From: Clostridium porci | GTDB taxonomy: Bacteria; Bacillota; Clostridia; Lachnospirales; Lachnospiraceae | Direction of reading: 5' to 3' | DNA: 64,000 bases | NCBI RefSeq assembly: GCF_009696375.1 | Contig: NZ_VUMD01000013.1 | Span: 54,876-118,875 of the forward strand | Shown: positions 35,116 to 43,635 of the stretch, one piece after another | Layout of the letters: each line of letters starts with the position of its first letter | Numbering within the stretch: position 1 is the stretch's first letter | Made by a program: the position numbers and the translations under genes | Notes under the pieces: generated by a model | What the model was told of the DNA's origin: nothing | The model's input: the letters and a program-made list of their open reading frames with translations, nothing else | The model's database searches: none

Positions 35116-37200
35116 ATGGCAAATTATCTGGTAATTGTGGAGTCGCCGGCGAAGGTAAAGACCATCAAAAAGTTTCTGGGGAGCAATTATGAAGTGGATG
35201 CTTCTGGAGGCCATGTGAGAGATCTTCCCAAAAGTCAGCTGGGAATTGACGTGGAACACGATTATGAGCCCAAGTACATTACCATACGGGGAAAGGGGGA
35301 TGTACTTGCTAAGCTTCGTAAGGAAGTGAAGAAGGCAGACAAGATTTACCTGGCAACGGACCCGGATCGTGAGGGGGAGGCTATCTCCTGGCATTTGATG
35401 AAAGCCCTTAGGCTGGATGAATTGAAGGATAAAAATGTTTACCGTATCAGCTTTAACGAAATCACGAAAAATGCGGTAAAAACTTCTTTGAAGAGTCCAA
35501 GGGCCCTTAATATGAGCCTGGTAGATGCACAGCAGACCAGAAGAATGTTGGATCGTATGGTAGGGTATACCATCAGCCCTTTGCTTTGGGCAAAGGTAAA
35601 GAGGGGGTTAAGCGCAGGCCGTGTCCAATCTGTGACATTGCGTATGATTTGCGACAGGGAAGATGAGATCAATTCGTTTATTCCTGAGGAATATTGGAAT
35701 CTGGAAGCCAACCTTTTGCTGAAGGGGAACAGAAAGCCTCTGACAGCAAAGTACTATGGCCCTAAGGATTCAAACGGAAAGGTGATTATTCGCAGTAAGG
35801 AGGAACTGGATCAGATACTGGAAGCATTGGAAGGCTGTAGCTATGTCATTGAGGAGGTAAAGAAGGGGGAGCGTGTGAAGAAGGCTCCCATTCCATTTAC
35901 GACCAGTACATTGCAGCAGGAGGCATCCAAAGTTTTAAACTTCTCTACGCAGAAAACCATGCGTCTGGCCCAGCAGCTTTATGAGGGTGTGGAGATTAAC
36001 GGCCGTGGAACATTGGGTTTGATTACTTATCTGCGTACAGATTCCACACGTATAGCAGATGAAGCGGATGCCTCGGCAAGAGCCTTTGTGAAGGCTTCTT
36101 ATGGTGAGAAGTATGAGGCCAGAGGAGAGCAAAGGAGCAAGAATAGCGGTAAAATACAGGACGCTCATGAGGCTATCCGTCCCACTGACATAACGCTTAC
36201 CCCAACCATTGTAAAGGAATCCTTGCAGAGAGATTTATTCCGTCTGTATCAGCTTATATGGAAGCGATTTGCAGCCAGCCGTATGGCTCCGGCAATATAT
36301 GAGGCCACTTCTGTTAAAATTATGGCAGGAAGCCATATCTTCACTACCTCAGCTTCCAGGCTTATGTTCGACGGATTTATGTCTGTATATGTGGAATCAG
36401 ATGACGGAGAGGAGAAGAACCAGACTCTGGGAAGCCTGGAAAAGGGAGCGGTTCTTAAACTGGATAAGCTGGAGCCAAGCCAACATTTTACTCAGCCTCC
36501 TGCCCACTATACGGAGGCCTCCCTTGTTAAGGCAATGGAGGATCAGGGGATCGGACGTCCAAGCACCTATGCGCCTACTATTACCACGATTATTGCAAGA
36601 AGATATGTAGTGAAGGAAGGCAAAAACCTGTATGTGACTGAGCTGGGAGAAGTGGTAAACCGCATTATGAAACATTCTTTTCCAAGTATTGTGGATTTGA
36701 ACTTTACAGCAAATATGGAATCTCTTTTGGACAAGGTGGCTGACGGAACTGTCCCCTGGAAGACAGTAGTAAGCAATTTCTATCCAGATCTGAATGAGGC
36801 AGTTAAGATAGCAGAGTCAGAGCTGGAGTCCGTAAAAATAGCAGATGAGGTGTCTGAAGAAGTTTGCGACCTCTGCGGCCGTCCAATGGTAATCAAATAC
36901 GGTCCTCATGGTAAATTCCTGGCATGCCCCGGCTTTCCAGACTGTAAAAATACAAAACCATATTTGGAGAAGATTGGAGTTCCCTGTCCAAAGTGTGGCA
37001 AAGAAGTAGTCCGCAAGAAAACCAAGAAGGGCCGTCTGTACTTTGGATGTGAGGCTAACCCGGAATGCGATTTTATGTCCTGGCAGAAGCCATCTACTCA
37101 AAAATGTCCCAGATGCGGAGCCTATATGGTGGAAAAAGGAAGTAAGCTCCTCTGCTCTGATGAGACCTGCGGGTATCGTACAGACAAAACAGAGAAGTAG
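35116..37200 (+). CDS. topA: DNA topoisomerase I
   Basis: 694 residues. Type IA enzyme relaxing negative supercoils. Toprim VESPAKVKTIKKFLG and TDPDREGEAISWHLM, active-site Tyr in TYLRTDSTRI (about residue 310), and three C-terminal zinc ribbons (CDLCGRP..CPGFPDC, CPKCGKE..CEANPEC, CPRCGAY..CSDETC). Follows dprA by 32 bp. Confidence 0.97.
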   Translation: MANYLVIVESPAKVKTIKKFLGSNYEVDASGGHVRDLPKSQLGIDVEHDYEPKYITIRGKGDVLAKLRKEVKKADKIYLATDPDREGEAISWHLMKALRLDELKDKNVYRISFNEITKNAVKTSLKSPRALNMSLVDAQQTRRMLDRMVGYTISPLLWAKVKRGLSAGRVQSVTLRMICDREDEINSFIPEEYWNLEANLLLKGNRKPLTAKYYGPKDSNGKVIIRSKEELDQILEALEGCSYVIEEVKKGERVKKAPIPFTTSTLQQEASKVLNFSTQKTMRLAQQLYEGVEINGRGTLGLITYLRTDSTRIADEADASARAFVKASYGEKYEARGEQRSKNSGKIQDAHEAIRPTDITLTPTIVKESLQRDLFRLYQLIWKRFAASRMAPAIYEATSVKIMAGSHIFTTSASRLMFDGFMSVYVESDDGEEKNQTLGSLEKGAVLKLDKLEPSQHFTQPPAHYTEASLVKAMEDQGIGRPSTYAPTITTIIARRYVVKEGKNLYVTELGEVVNRIMKHSFPSIVDLNFTANMESLLDKVADGTVPWKTVVSNFYPDLNEAVKIAESELESVKIADEVSEEVCDLCGRPMVIKYGPHGKFLACPGFPDCKNTKPYLEKIGVPCPKCGKEVVRKKTKKGRLYFGCEANPECDFMSWQKPSTQKCPRCGAYMVEKGSKLLCSDETCGYRTDKTEK

Positions 37201-37266
37201 AAATACTTGTAAGGATAAAATAGAAAATTAAAAAATCTATAAATGATTGAAAACTTCAAAAAACTA

Positions 37267-37295
37267 TTGTTATTATTTAGGAATTGTGCTAAAAT
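37267..37295 (+). promoter_or_regulatory. Promoter of codY
   Basis: TTGTTA (37267-37272), 17-bp spacer ending TGC (extended -10), TAAAAT (37290-37295); 60 bp before the start codon. Confidence 0.65.
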
Positions 37296-37354
37296 TTACT
37301 TATTAGTAGCATGTTTTCAGGTGTAATACAAAGTGGATAAGGAGGTTTTCGCAG

Positions 37355-38143
37355 ATGAGCGTACAATTGTTGGACAAAACAAGGAAAATCAATAATCTGT
37401 TGCATAACAACAATTCTCATAAGGTCGTTTTTAATGACATCTGTAGAGTGCTGAGTGAGATACTGTTGTCCAACATTTTGGTAATCAGCAAGAAGGGGAA
37501 AGTTCTGGGAGTCAGCTGCTGTCCTGGTGTGGATGAGATTGAAGAGCTAATTGAAGACCAGGTAGGCGGTTATGTGGATCATATGCTGAATGAGCGCCTT
37601 TTAAGCGTTTTGTCCACCAAGGAAAATGTGAATCTTGCCACTCTGGGATTTGCAGAGGAGAACGTTAAGAAATACCAGGCAATCATCACTCCCATTGATA
37701 TTGCAGGAGAAAGGCTGGGAACCTTATTTATTTATAAATCGGATTCTAGCTATGATATTGATGATATTATTTTAAGTGAATATGGAACGACTGTAGTAGG
37801 TCTGGAGATGATGCGTTCCGTGAATGAGGAAAATGCAGAGGAGACACGGAAGGTACAGATCGTAAAGTCTGCTATCAGCACTCTGTCCTTTTCAGAATTG
37901 GAAGCTATCATTCATATTTTTGAGGAGCTGGAAGGCAGTGAGGGAATACTGGTGGCCAGCAAGATTGCGGACAGAGTGGGAATTACCCGTTCCGTTATTG
38001 TAAACGCACTCAGAAAGTTTGAAAGCGCGGGGGTTATCGAATCCAGGTCCTCTGGAATGAAGGGAACCTATATTAAAGTATTGAATGATGTGGTGTTTGA
38101 TGAGCTTAAGGCTATCAAAGCATCTAATTCCAATTTAAAATAA
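37355..38143 (+). CDS. codY: GTP-sensing pleiotropic repressor CodY
   Basis: 262 residues. N-terminal GAF domain binding branched-chain amino acids (LLDKTRKINNLLHNNNSHKV, VLGVSCCPGVDEIEEL) and C-terminal winged HTH with SKIADRVGITRSVIVNALRK and ESRSSGMKGTYIKVLND. Senses Ile/Leu/Val and GTP to control nutrition genes, sporulation and virulence. AAGGAGG precedes the ATG. Own promoter and terminator. Confidence 0.97.
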   Translation: MSVQLLDKTRKINNLLHNNNSHKVVFNDICRVLSEILLSNILVISKKGKVLGVSCCPGVDEIEELIEDQVGGYVDHMLNERLLSVLSTKENVNLATLGFAEENVKKYQAIITPIDIAGERLGTLFIYKSDSSYDIDDIILSEYGTTVVGLEMMRSVNEENAEETRKVQIVKSAISTLSFSELEAIIHIFEELEGSEGILVASKIADRVGITRSVIVNALRKFESAGVIESRSSGMKGTYIKVLNDVVFDELKAIKASNSNLK

Positions 38144-38163
38144 AAAGATTTATTTTAATGATA

Positions 38164-38211
38164 GGCGGTTTGCAAAAAATACTTGCAAGCCGCCTCCTTT
38201 TATGCTATATT
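38164..38211 (+). terminator. codY terminator overlapping the rpsB promoter
   Basis: Stem GGCGGTTTGCAA / TTGCAAGCCGCC (38164-38175, 38183-38194; one G-U) then TCCTTTT. The 3' arm supplies a -35 TTGCAA (38183-38188); 17 bases on, TATATT (38206-38211) with TG upstream forms an extended -10. So the rpsB promoter is built into the terminator of the preceding gene. Confidence 0.7.
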
Positions 38212-38365
38212 CGAAAGGATGAAAAAAAACACGTTTGTGGATTCTGCGGAACGGTGCCTGGAAAGGATTTCATACAGGTCTTCCGGGAAATATCAGAAGC
38301 AGACGGAAGAGCCTAAACTCCCATGCTCAGTGGAGCAGGCAAAAAACCAAATGGAGGTAAGAAAG

Positions 38366-39112
38366 ATGAGCGTAATTTCAATGAAGCAGTTACTGGAGGC
38401 TGGTGTGCATTTTGGTCACCAGACAAGAAGATGGAACCCTAAGATGGCTCCATACATTTACACAGAGAGAAATGGCATCTATATCATCGATCTTCAGAAG
38501 TCTGTAGGGAAAGTAGACGAGGCCTACAAGGCAGTATCAGATATTGCGGCCGACGGCGGCGTTATTCTGTTTGTAGGAACCAAAAAGCAGGCGCAGGAGG
38601 CCATTAAGACTGAGGCAGAGCGTTGCGGGATGTATTATGTAAATGAGAGATGGCTGGGCGGTATGCTGACCAATTTTAAGACCATCCAGAGCCGGATTGT
38701 AAGGCTGAAGGAAATTGAAGCGATGTCACAGGATGGTACCTTTGATGTTCTTCCTAAGAAGGAAGTGATAGAGTTGAAGAAGGAATGGGATAAGCTGGAG
38801 AAAAACCTGGGAGGAATCAAGGATATGAAGAGACTTCCGGACGCTATTTTTATCGTAGATCCAAAGAAGGAGCATATCTGTGTTCAAGAAGCTCACACAT
38901 TGGGCATTCCGTTAATCGGTATTGTGGATACCAACTGTGATCCGGAGGAACTGGATTATGTAATTCCGGGAAATGATGACGCTATCAGAGCTGTTAAACT
39001 GATTGTTTCCAAAATGGCTGACGCTGTTATTGAGGCAAAGCAGGGCGAAATCTTAGAAGGCGCTATGGAACTGGAGATTCCGGTAGAGGCATTTGAGGCA
39101 GCAGAGGCTTAA
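38366..39112 (+). CDS. rpsB: 30S ribosomal protein S2
   Basis: 248 residues starting [30 protein letters not shown] lies upstream of ATG 38366. An earlier in-frame ATG would add 61 non-homologous residues and is rejected. [20 protein letters not shown] and [20 protein letters not shown] are diagnostic. The ~150-base leader may hold an autoregulatory structure, not resolved by eye. Cotranscribed with tsf. Confidence 0.97.
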   Translation: MSVISMKQLLEAGVHFGHQTRRWNPKMAPYIYTERNGIYIIDLQKSVGKVDEAYKAVSDIAADGGVILFVGTKKQAQEAIKTEAERCGMYYVNERWLGGMLTNFKTIQSRIVRLKEIEAMSQDGTFDVLPKKEVIELKKEWDKLEKNLGGIKDMKRLPDAIFIVDPKKEHICVQEAHTLGIPLIGIVDTNCDPEELDYVIPGNDDAIRAVKLIVSKMADAVIEAKQGEILEGAMELEIPVEAFEAAEA

Positions 39113-39141
39113 TTCAAACTTTTAAATTGGAGGAAGATAAC

Positions 39142-40077
39142 ATGGCAGCAGTAACCGCAGGAATGGTAAAAGAGTTAAGAGAGACAACCGGGGCAGGAAT
39201 GATGGACTGCAAAAAAGCCCTTGCAGCTACCGACGGTGATATGGAGAAGGCAATCGAGTTCCTGAGAGAGAAGGGACTTGCCGGAGCCGCTAAAAAGGCT
39301 GGCCGTATTGCAGCTGAGGGTATCGTAGCTACCGCGTTAACTGAGAATGGCAAGAAAGCAGTAGTAGTTGAGGTGAACGCTGAGACTGATTTTGTTGCTA
39401 AAAATGAAAAGTTCCAGACCTATGTTGCGGAGGTTGCGGCACAGGCTTTGAATACTACTGCTGATAGCTTAGAGACATTTATGGAGGAGAAGTGGGAGAA
39501 GGACCCAAGCCTCACCGTAAAGGAGGCTCTTGCTTCTCAGATTTCCATTATCGGAGAGAATATGAACATCCGTCGTTATGAGCAGGTGGAAGAGACTAAC
39601 GGTTTCGTTGCTTCTTATATTCACGCAGGTGGAAAGATTGGCGTTTTAGTTGATGTTGAGACAGATGTTGTTAATGACGATCTCAAAGAGATGGCGAAGA
39701 ATGTAGCGATGCAGGCGGCGGCTTTAAAGCCAATGTTTACCAGCAGAGACGAAGTGAGCGCTGAATATATTGCTAAGGAAACCGAAATTCTCACAGCGGC
39801 AGCTAAGAATGAGAAGCCGGATGCTAACGATAAGATTATCGAGGGTATGGTAAAAGGCCGTATTAACAAAGAATTGAAGGAGACCTGTCTCTTAGATCAG
39901 GTTTACGTAAAGGCAGAGGATGGAAAGCAGAGCGTAGCCCAGTATGTAGCATCAGTTGCTAAGGCAAACGGAGCTAATGTGACCATTAAAAAGTTTGTTC
40001 GGTTTGAGACTGGCGAGGGGCTTGAGAAAAAGAATGAGGATTTTGCGGCTGAGGTTGCAAAGCAGATGGGAAACTAA
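39142..40077 (+). CDS. tsf: Elongation factor Ts
   Basis: 311 residues starting MAAVTAGMVKELRETTGAG (GGAGGAAGATAAC upstream). Nucleotide exchange factor of EF-Tu. N-terminal UBA-like domain, MMDCKKAL motif, and the TDFVAKNEKF core. The usual next gene pyrH is absent; a terminator and IS debris follow, so the operon order is broken here or pyrH lies elsewhere. Confidence 0.97.
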   Translation: MAAVTAGMVKELRETTGAGMMDCKKALAATDGDMEKAIEFLREKGLAGAAKKAGRIAAEGIVATALTENGKKAVVVEVNAETDFVAKNEKFQTYVAEVAAQALNTTADSLETFMEEKWEKDPSLTVKEALASQISIIGENMNIRRYEQVEETNGFVASYIHAGGKIGVLVDVETDVVNDDLKEMAKNVAMQAAALKPMFTSRDEVSAEYIAKETEILTAAAKNEKPDANDKIIEGMVKGRINKELKETCLLDQVYVKAEDGKQSVAQYVASVAKANGANVTIKKFVRFETGEGLEKKNEDFAAEVAKQMGN

Positions 40078-40165
40078 TTTATTGTCAACGTCCGAATTAA
40101 AATCGACCAAATGTCCGTAAAGTTGGACATAAAAAGGTTATATAAGGATAGTTTATCATAAAAAG

Positions 40166-40207
40166 AGGTTCCAAGATACGATTTCAAAGTATCTTGGGGC
40201 CTTTTTT
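40166..40207 (+). terminator. Rho-independent terminator of rpsB-tsf
   Basis: AGGTTCCAAGATAC / GTATCTTGGGGCCT (14 bp with one G-U), then T6. Confidence 0.85.
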
Positions 40208-40244
40208 GCTTTATAGGAAATTACGATTTTTGGGGACAGCAAAA

Positions 40245-40271
40245 AAACACATGTTCTCAGAACGTATGTTA
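40245..40271. promoter_or_regulatory. Orphan pair of LexA-like boxes
   Basis: AAACACATGTTC (40245-40256) and GAACGTATGTTA (40260-40271), each one mismatch from GAAC-N4-GTTC, three bases apart. No intact gene starts next to them: tsf converges from the left and a broken small gene ends at 40311. Confidence 0.5.
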
Positions 40272-40310
40272 GATAACGGTGCCTTTGAACATGGTTGTGT
40301 GACGACACGG

Positions 40311-40488
40311 TCAGAAGATATAGAAACATTCCACTCCAGCCTCGTCAGCAAACAGGTCGTCTTCATTTAGGAAATAATCCATATCCAGAAGTGCATCCTC
40401 GCTCATGCGGCGAATGTCCCCGGGTGTCATTCCTTCTGGTGGGTTATCCATATATTTTTTGGCGTAGTTTCTTTGTGTTTGGAGTCAT
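40311..40488 (-). pseudogene. Broken ~58-residue acidic protein gene
   Basis: Strong ribosome binding site AAAGGAGGATGATCAC before ATG (40488). The first eight codons (MTPNTKKL) are out of frame with the rest, which reads YAKKYMDNPPEGMTPGDIRR then MSEDALLDMDYFLNEDDLF...FYIF to TGA at 40311. One extra A in the AAAGAAA run near 40466 explains it. Function not recognised; the downstream LexA-like boxes suggest a former DNA-damage locus. Confidence 0.5.
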
Positions 40489-40541
40489 GTGATCATCCTC
40501 CTTTAAGAAAGAGTATATCACACGGAAGTCTAATGGGAAAG

Positions 40542-41649
40542 TCATGCAGAAGACCTTCTTCCAGGAGAACGGGACATGGCTTTCTCGTGCATTTCTTCCA
40601 GAGAAACACGCTTATGGTTAAAATAGAGTTCTAAAAACAGCAGGGTGGTTGCGCATTCGCATTTTAAAGTGTCATAGCCGAAAGCGGAAAGAATGGCAGT
40701 ACGCCATTGATTAAAGCTGCGATAAAAGTGGTGTTTTTCGCGGGAGATAGCCCGGTGGAGTTTTTTATCAATATCCCGGTGTCTGGCATAGATCCCGCCA
40801 TAGCGGATCATTTTGAAAGGTTGTTCCGGGATGTGCTGGATGAGGCGGGAAATGAATTTCATGACCGGAAGCGTTTCTTCCACGTATTTATCATCCTCAT
40901 GACGGTTGTAGTGAAACGTAACAAGATTACCATCGCAGCTGTCGATCCTTGGAGTGGCAATGACAGGACGTCCCAGATACCGGCCAATATAGTTCACTAC
41001 GGTCTTGGGATCGCATCTATTCGGTCTGGCATAGACGTAGAAGCCTTCCTTGTGTTCGCGGTAACAGGCAGCTTTTGCCTTTTTTGAAGGAGAAGCCGAT
41101 TTTGGCTTCCATTTCGTTAAGAAGTGCTGTACGGAAGGCATTACGGAGGTAGGTATAGTTGAAATGATTCATATTACGCCAAAAACCATTATCGCTGAAT
41201 CCGCCTTCTGAAATGAGGCAGTGGATATGAGGGTTCCATTTCAAATCCCTGCCGAAGGTATGGAGGAGTATGATAAAACCGGGAGTGAAATTCAAGGATT
41301 TGTTCAGCTTGAAGAACATGGGGGAAACAACACTGGCCGCGGCATGGAAAAGGCAGTCAAGCATGGTACGATCCTGAAGAAAAAAGTCACGGAGGTTATC
41401 ATCAATGGTAAAAACGCAATGTCTATGAGCAACGTTAACAAGCTTGAAGGACATAGAGGCAGTGCGCTGCATGGCATAGAGATTACCGCAGGTGGGAAAG
41501 AAACGGCCGTGACAGCGGAAAGGGACAAATTTCAACTTACCACAGTGAAGACAGCCATATATGGCACTACCAAAAGAAGTATCAACGCAGTTGATCATTT
41601 TATCCGCATTCTTAATGACAGAGTCACGTGGATGTAATGTATAAATCAT
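40542..41649 (-). pseudogene. IS91-family (HUH Y2) transposase, frameshifted
   Basis: The 5' part (from ATG 41649) carries the N-terminal zinc-binding region (YGCLHCGKLKFVPFRCHGRF) and the HUH motif WNPHIHCLISEGGF. The 3' part, in another frame, carries the paired catalytic tyrosines VVNYIGRYLGRPVIA and the C-terminal region. The frames switch at the A6 run in TTCAAAAAAGG near 41082, needing +1, so ordinary -1 slippage does not rescue it. About 370 residues in total if repaired. Rolling-circle element, presumably dead. Confidence 0.8.
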
Positions 41650-41727
41650 TTCTTCCTAATGGTCTTTAAAAATATTTTGTAGTATGCTCATAAGACTATT
41701 ATGAAGGAAAACGGCACAAAAAGAAAT

Positions 41728-41758
41728 CCCTAATTCCCCTCATGAATGAGGGGTAGGG
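41728..41758 (-). terminator. Hairpin between araC and the IS91 transposase
   Basis: CCCCTCAT / ATGAGGGG arms (41736-41753) nested in CCCTA...TAGGG. On the minus strand it is followed by TTTCTTTTT, so it can end the araC transcript; it could also be an IS91 end structure. Bases 41650-41727 hold nothing else I recognise. Confidence 0.5.
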
Positions 41759-41803
41759 AGGAGGGGGGTGAAGCGCCGAAGGCACTTTGTTCTTGAGATT
41801 CAG

Positions 41804-42676
41804 TTAATCAATGGCGGAATCAACATTGCCGTTATACAGTTTTCGGTACTCAGTAGGAGAGTGGTGGACGGTTTTTCTGAATACGCGATTGAAATTGGAA
41901 ATGCTTTGAAAACCGGACAGATAGGCAATTTCTGTTATTGGTATAGATTCTTCGCATAATAATTTTATGGCAAGTCGGATTCGTTCATTGGATAAGAAGT
42001 CGTTAAAGGATATGTGCATGTATTTTTTAAATAGTTTAGAAAAATAAAATTGGCTAAACCCAAAAATGTCCGCAATCTCCTTTTGTGTCAAATTCTTATT
42101 ACAATTTTTGGAAATATAGGCACATGCATCTCTAATTTTAATGAAGTTGGGATTGTTGATATCGTAAGATAACTGTGTATTTTTAGCGTCTTTTAAAGCA
42201 TGATTTCCTAAAACCAACAAAAGAGAATAAAGCTGTATTGTGCAGGCTGTTTCGGCAAAAGGATTCGAAGAAGAAAAAATGTGATAAGCCTCTCGGATTT
42301 TTGCGGTAAGCTGATGATTCAACTCAGGCATTTCTTTTGTTCCTATCTTGTGATAATTGCGAAGATAGGGATAATTTAGAGTAAGGTCATGATGATTGTA
42401 TATGTAATGATCTTTAAATTGCATTACAAGAGAGGTATCTGCCGAGACACTGATGTTACTGTGCATTTCACCTGGCCAAACTAGAAGAAGATCTCCTTTG
42501 TCTAAGATGAATTGTTCATTAGCGATTGAGTAAAGATTGTTGTCTGTAGTTGCCAAAATAAATTCTACAAATTCATGCCAATGGTTGGGGAAAGTGGGAG
42601 GTGAGCTCAAATAGGAAAATTTGATGTTGTAGTCGCGCTCCATTATAACTTTTTCCTTTTTTTCTAATGCTTTCAT
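41804..42676 (-). CDS. AraC-family regulator
   Basis: 290 residues from ATG 42676 (GAGGAG upstream; an ATG 25 codons earlier has no site). N-terminal cupin-like sensor (YLSSPPTFPNHWHEFVEFIL) and C-terminal AraC double HTH (KEIADIFGFSQFYFSKLFKK, ITEIAYLSGFQSISNFNRVF). It faces away from the large sugar operon at 43.6 kb and is the likely regulator, but an IS remnant now lies between them. Confidence 0.9.
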   Translation of the reverse strand: MKALEKKEKVIMERDYNIKFSYLSSPPTFPNHWHEFVEFILATTDNNLYSIANEQFILDKGDLLLVWPGEMHSNISVSADTSLVMQFKDHYIYNHHDLTLNYPYLRNYHKIGTKEMPELNHQLTAKIREAYHIFSSSNPFAETACTIQLYSLLLVLGNHALKDAKNTQLSYDINNPNFIKIRDACAYISKNCNKNLTQKEIADIFGFSQFYFSKLFKKYMHISFNDFLSNERIRLAIKLLCEESIPITEIAYLSGFQSISNFNRVFRKTVHHSPTEYRKLYNGNVDSAID

Positions 42677-42807
42677 TCCGTAATTCTCCTCAAAGTAACA
42701 ATAGAAAACTTGTGCTAATTTATTGCTGAGTAAATATAAAATGTACGTCATTTGTATATTTTAATGTGTATTATGTTACCTGCTGTGCAAAAAAAGTCAA
42801 TAGGTAT

Positions 42808-43460
42808 ATTAAATACTCAAACTCCCTACACCATTTTGTGTAATGAACCTTGAAAATTCAATACGTTAGTACATAAAAAGGCACAAACCCGACTTGCATA
42901 GTGTAATTGAATTGCCAAAAACAATCACACAGCAAGAAGATTCATGTCATGTCAAGTATACCACATAATCAGAATAAGGAAAACGAGGTTTTTGATTCTG
43001 CCGCAAAATTTATCAGCGAGATCCAAATAGGGAAGCTTCTCTTCAAATGTAATGCCGGCAAGGAAAAAGGAATTCCGGTTATGACCATCTTCCGGTATCT
43101 GCTATGCCTGCTTTTTTCTGGCCGCAGTGGTTACATGCAGCGGAAAACAAAAACTTTTGAAGAGGGATTCTCAAAAAATACTCTGTACCGCTTCCTGAAC
43201 AGCGTGAAAACAAACTGGCAGCGTTTTACTGTGCTCTTGTCTTTGAGGATCATCAATGATTTCATGAAGCCGTTTACGGACGAAAACACGAAAGCGCAGC
43301 TGGAAGAATTCACATCCAGCTTTATCGGGCATCTTCCAAAATACATGCAGGATGCGCTTTCTGGTGTTCAGTCGGCTGCCTGAAAGCTATTTTGTGTTCT
43401 AAAGTATTGAGTTTTCAAGAAACAATCTCATTTTAGCTATGGGAAGTTTGAGTTTAATAC
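42808..43460 (+). mobile_element. Internally deleted IS with terminal inverted repeats
   Basis: Ends match as imperfect inverted repeats of about 60 bp: left ATTAAATACTCAAACTCCC..., right (reverse complement) GTATTAAACTCAAACTTCCC, both continuing through CTTGAAAA-TTCAATAC-like sequence. Inside, codons 42949-43383 encode the N-terminal part of a DDE-type transposase (SSIPHNQNKENEVFDSAAKF, FRYLLCLLFSGRSGYMQRKT) joined at about 43290 to its last ~28 residues (EEFTSSFIGHLPKYMQDALS). The catalytic core is missing, so it is a non-autonomous, MITE-like derivative. Confidence 0.7.
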
Positions 43461-43635
43461 ACTAAAACTTAATGAAGGATAATGTTTTTTTGATGACAAT
43501 GTCAACAAAAAAGTATGAGATTATAGCAATTTATTGGAAGCGTTTTGTAGAATATGCAGATATAATACAATTACTAAGCAAGCTTGTTTTGACAATAATA
43601 CGAAAATACAAAAATACAATAGAGAGGAAAACAGC

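Noticed and set aside
41070..41095. Programmed frameshift in the IS91 transposase
   Set aside because: The change of frame at the A6 run requires +1; a -1 slippery heptamer in the proper phase is not present, so decay or a base error is simpler.
40707..41637. Plus-strand open frames opposite the IS91 transposase
   Set aside because: The minus strand carries the HUH and Tyr-pair motifs; the plus-strand frames have no recognisable sequence.
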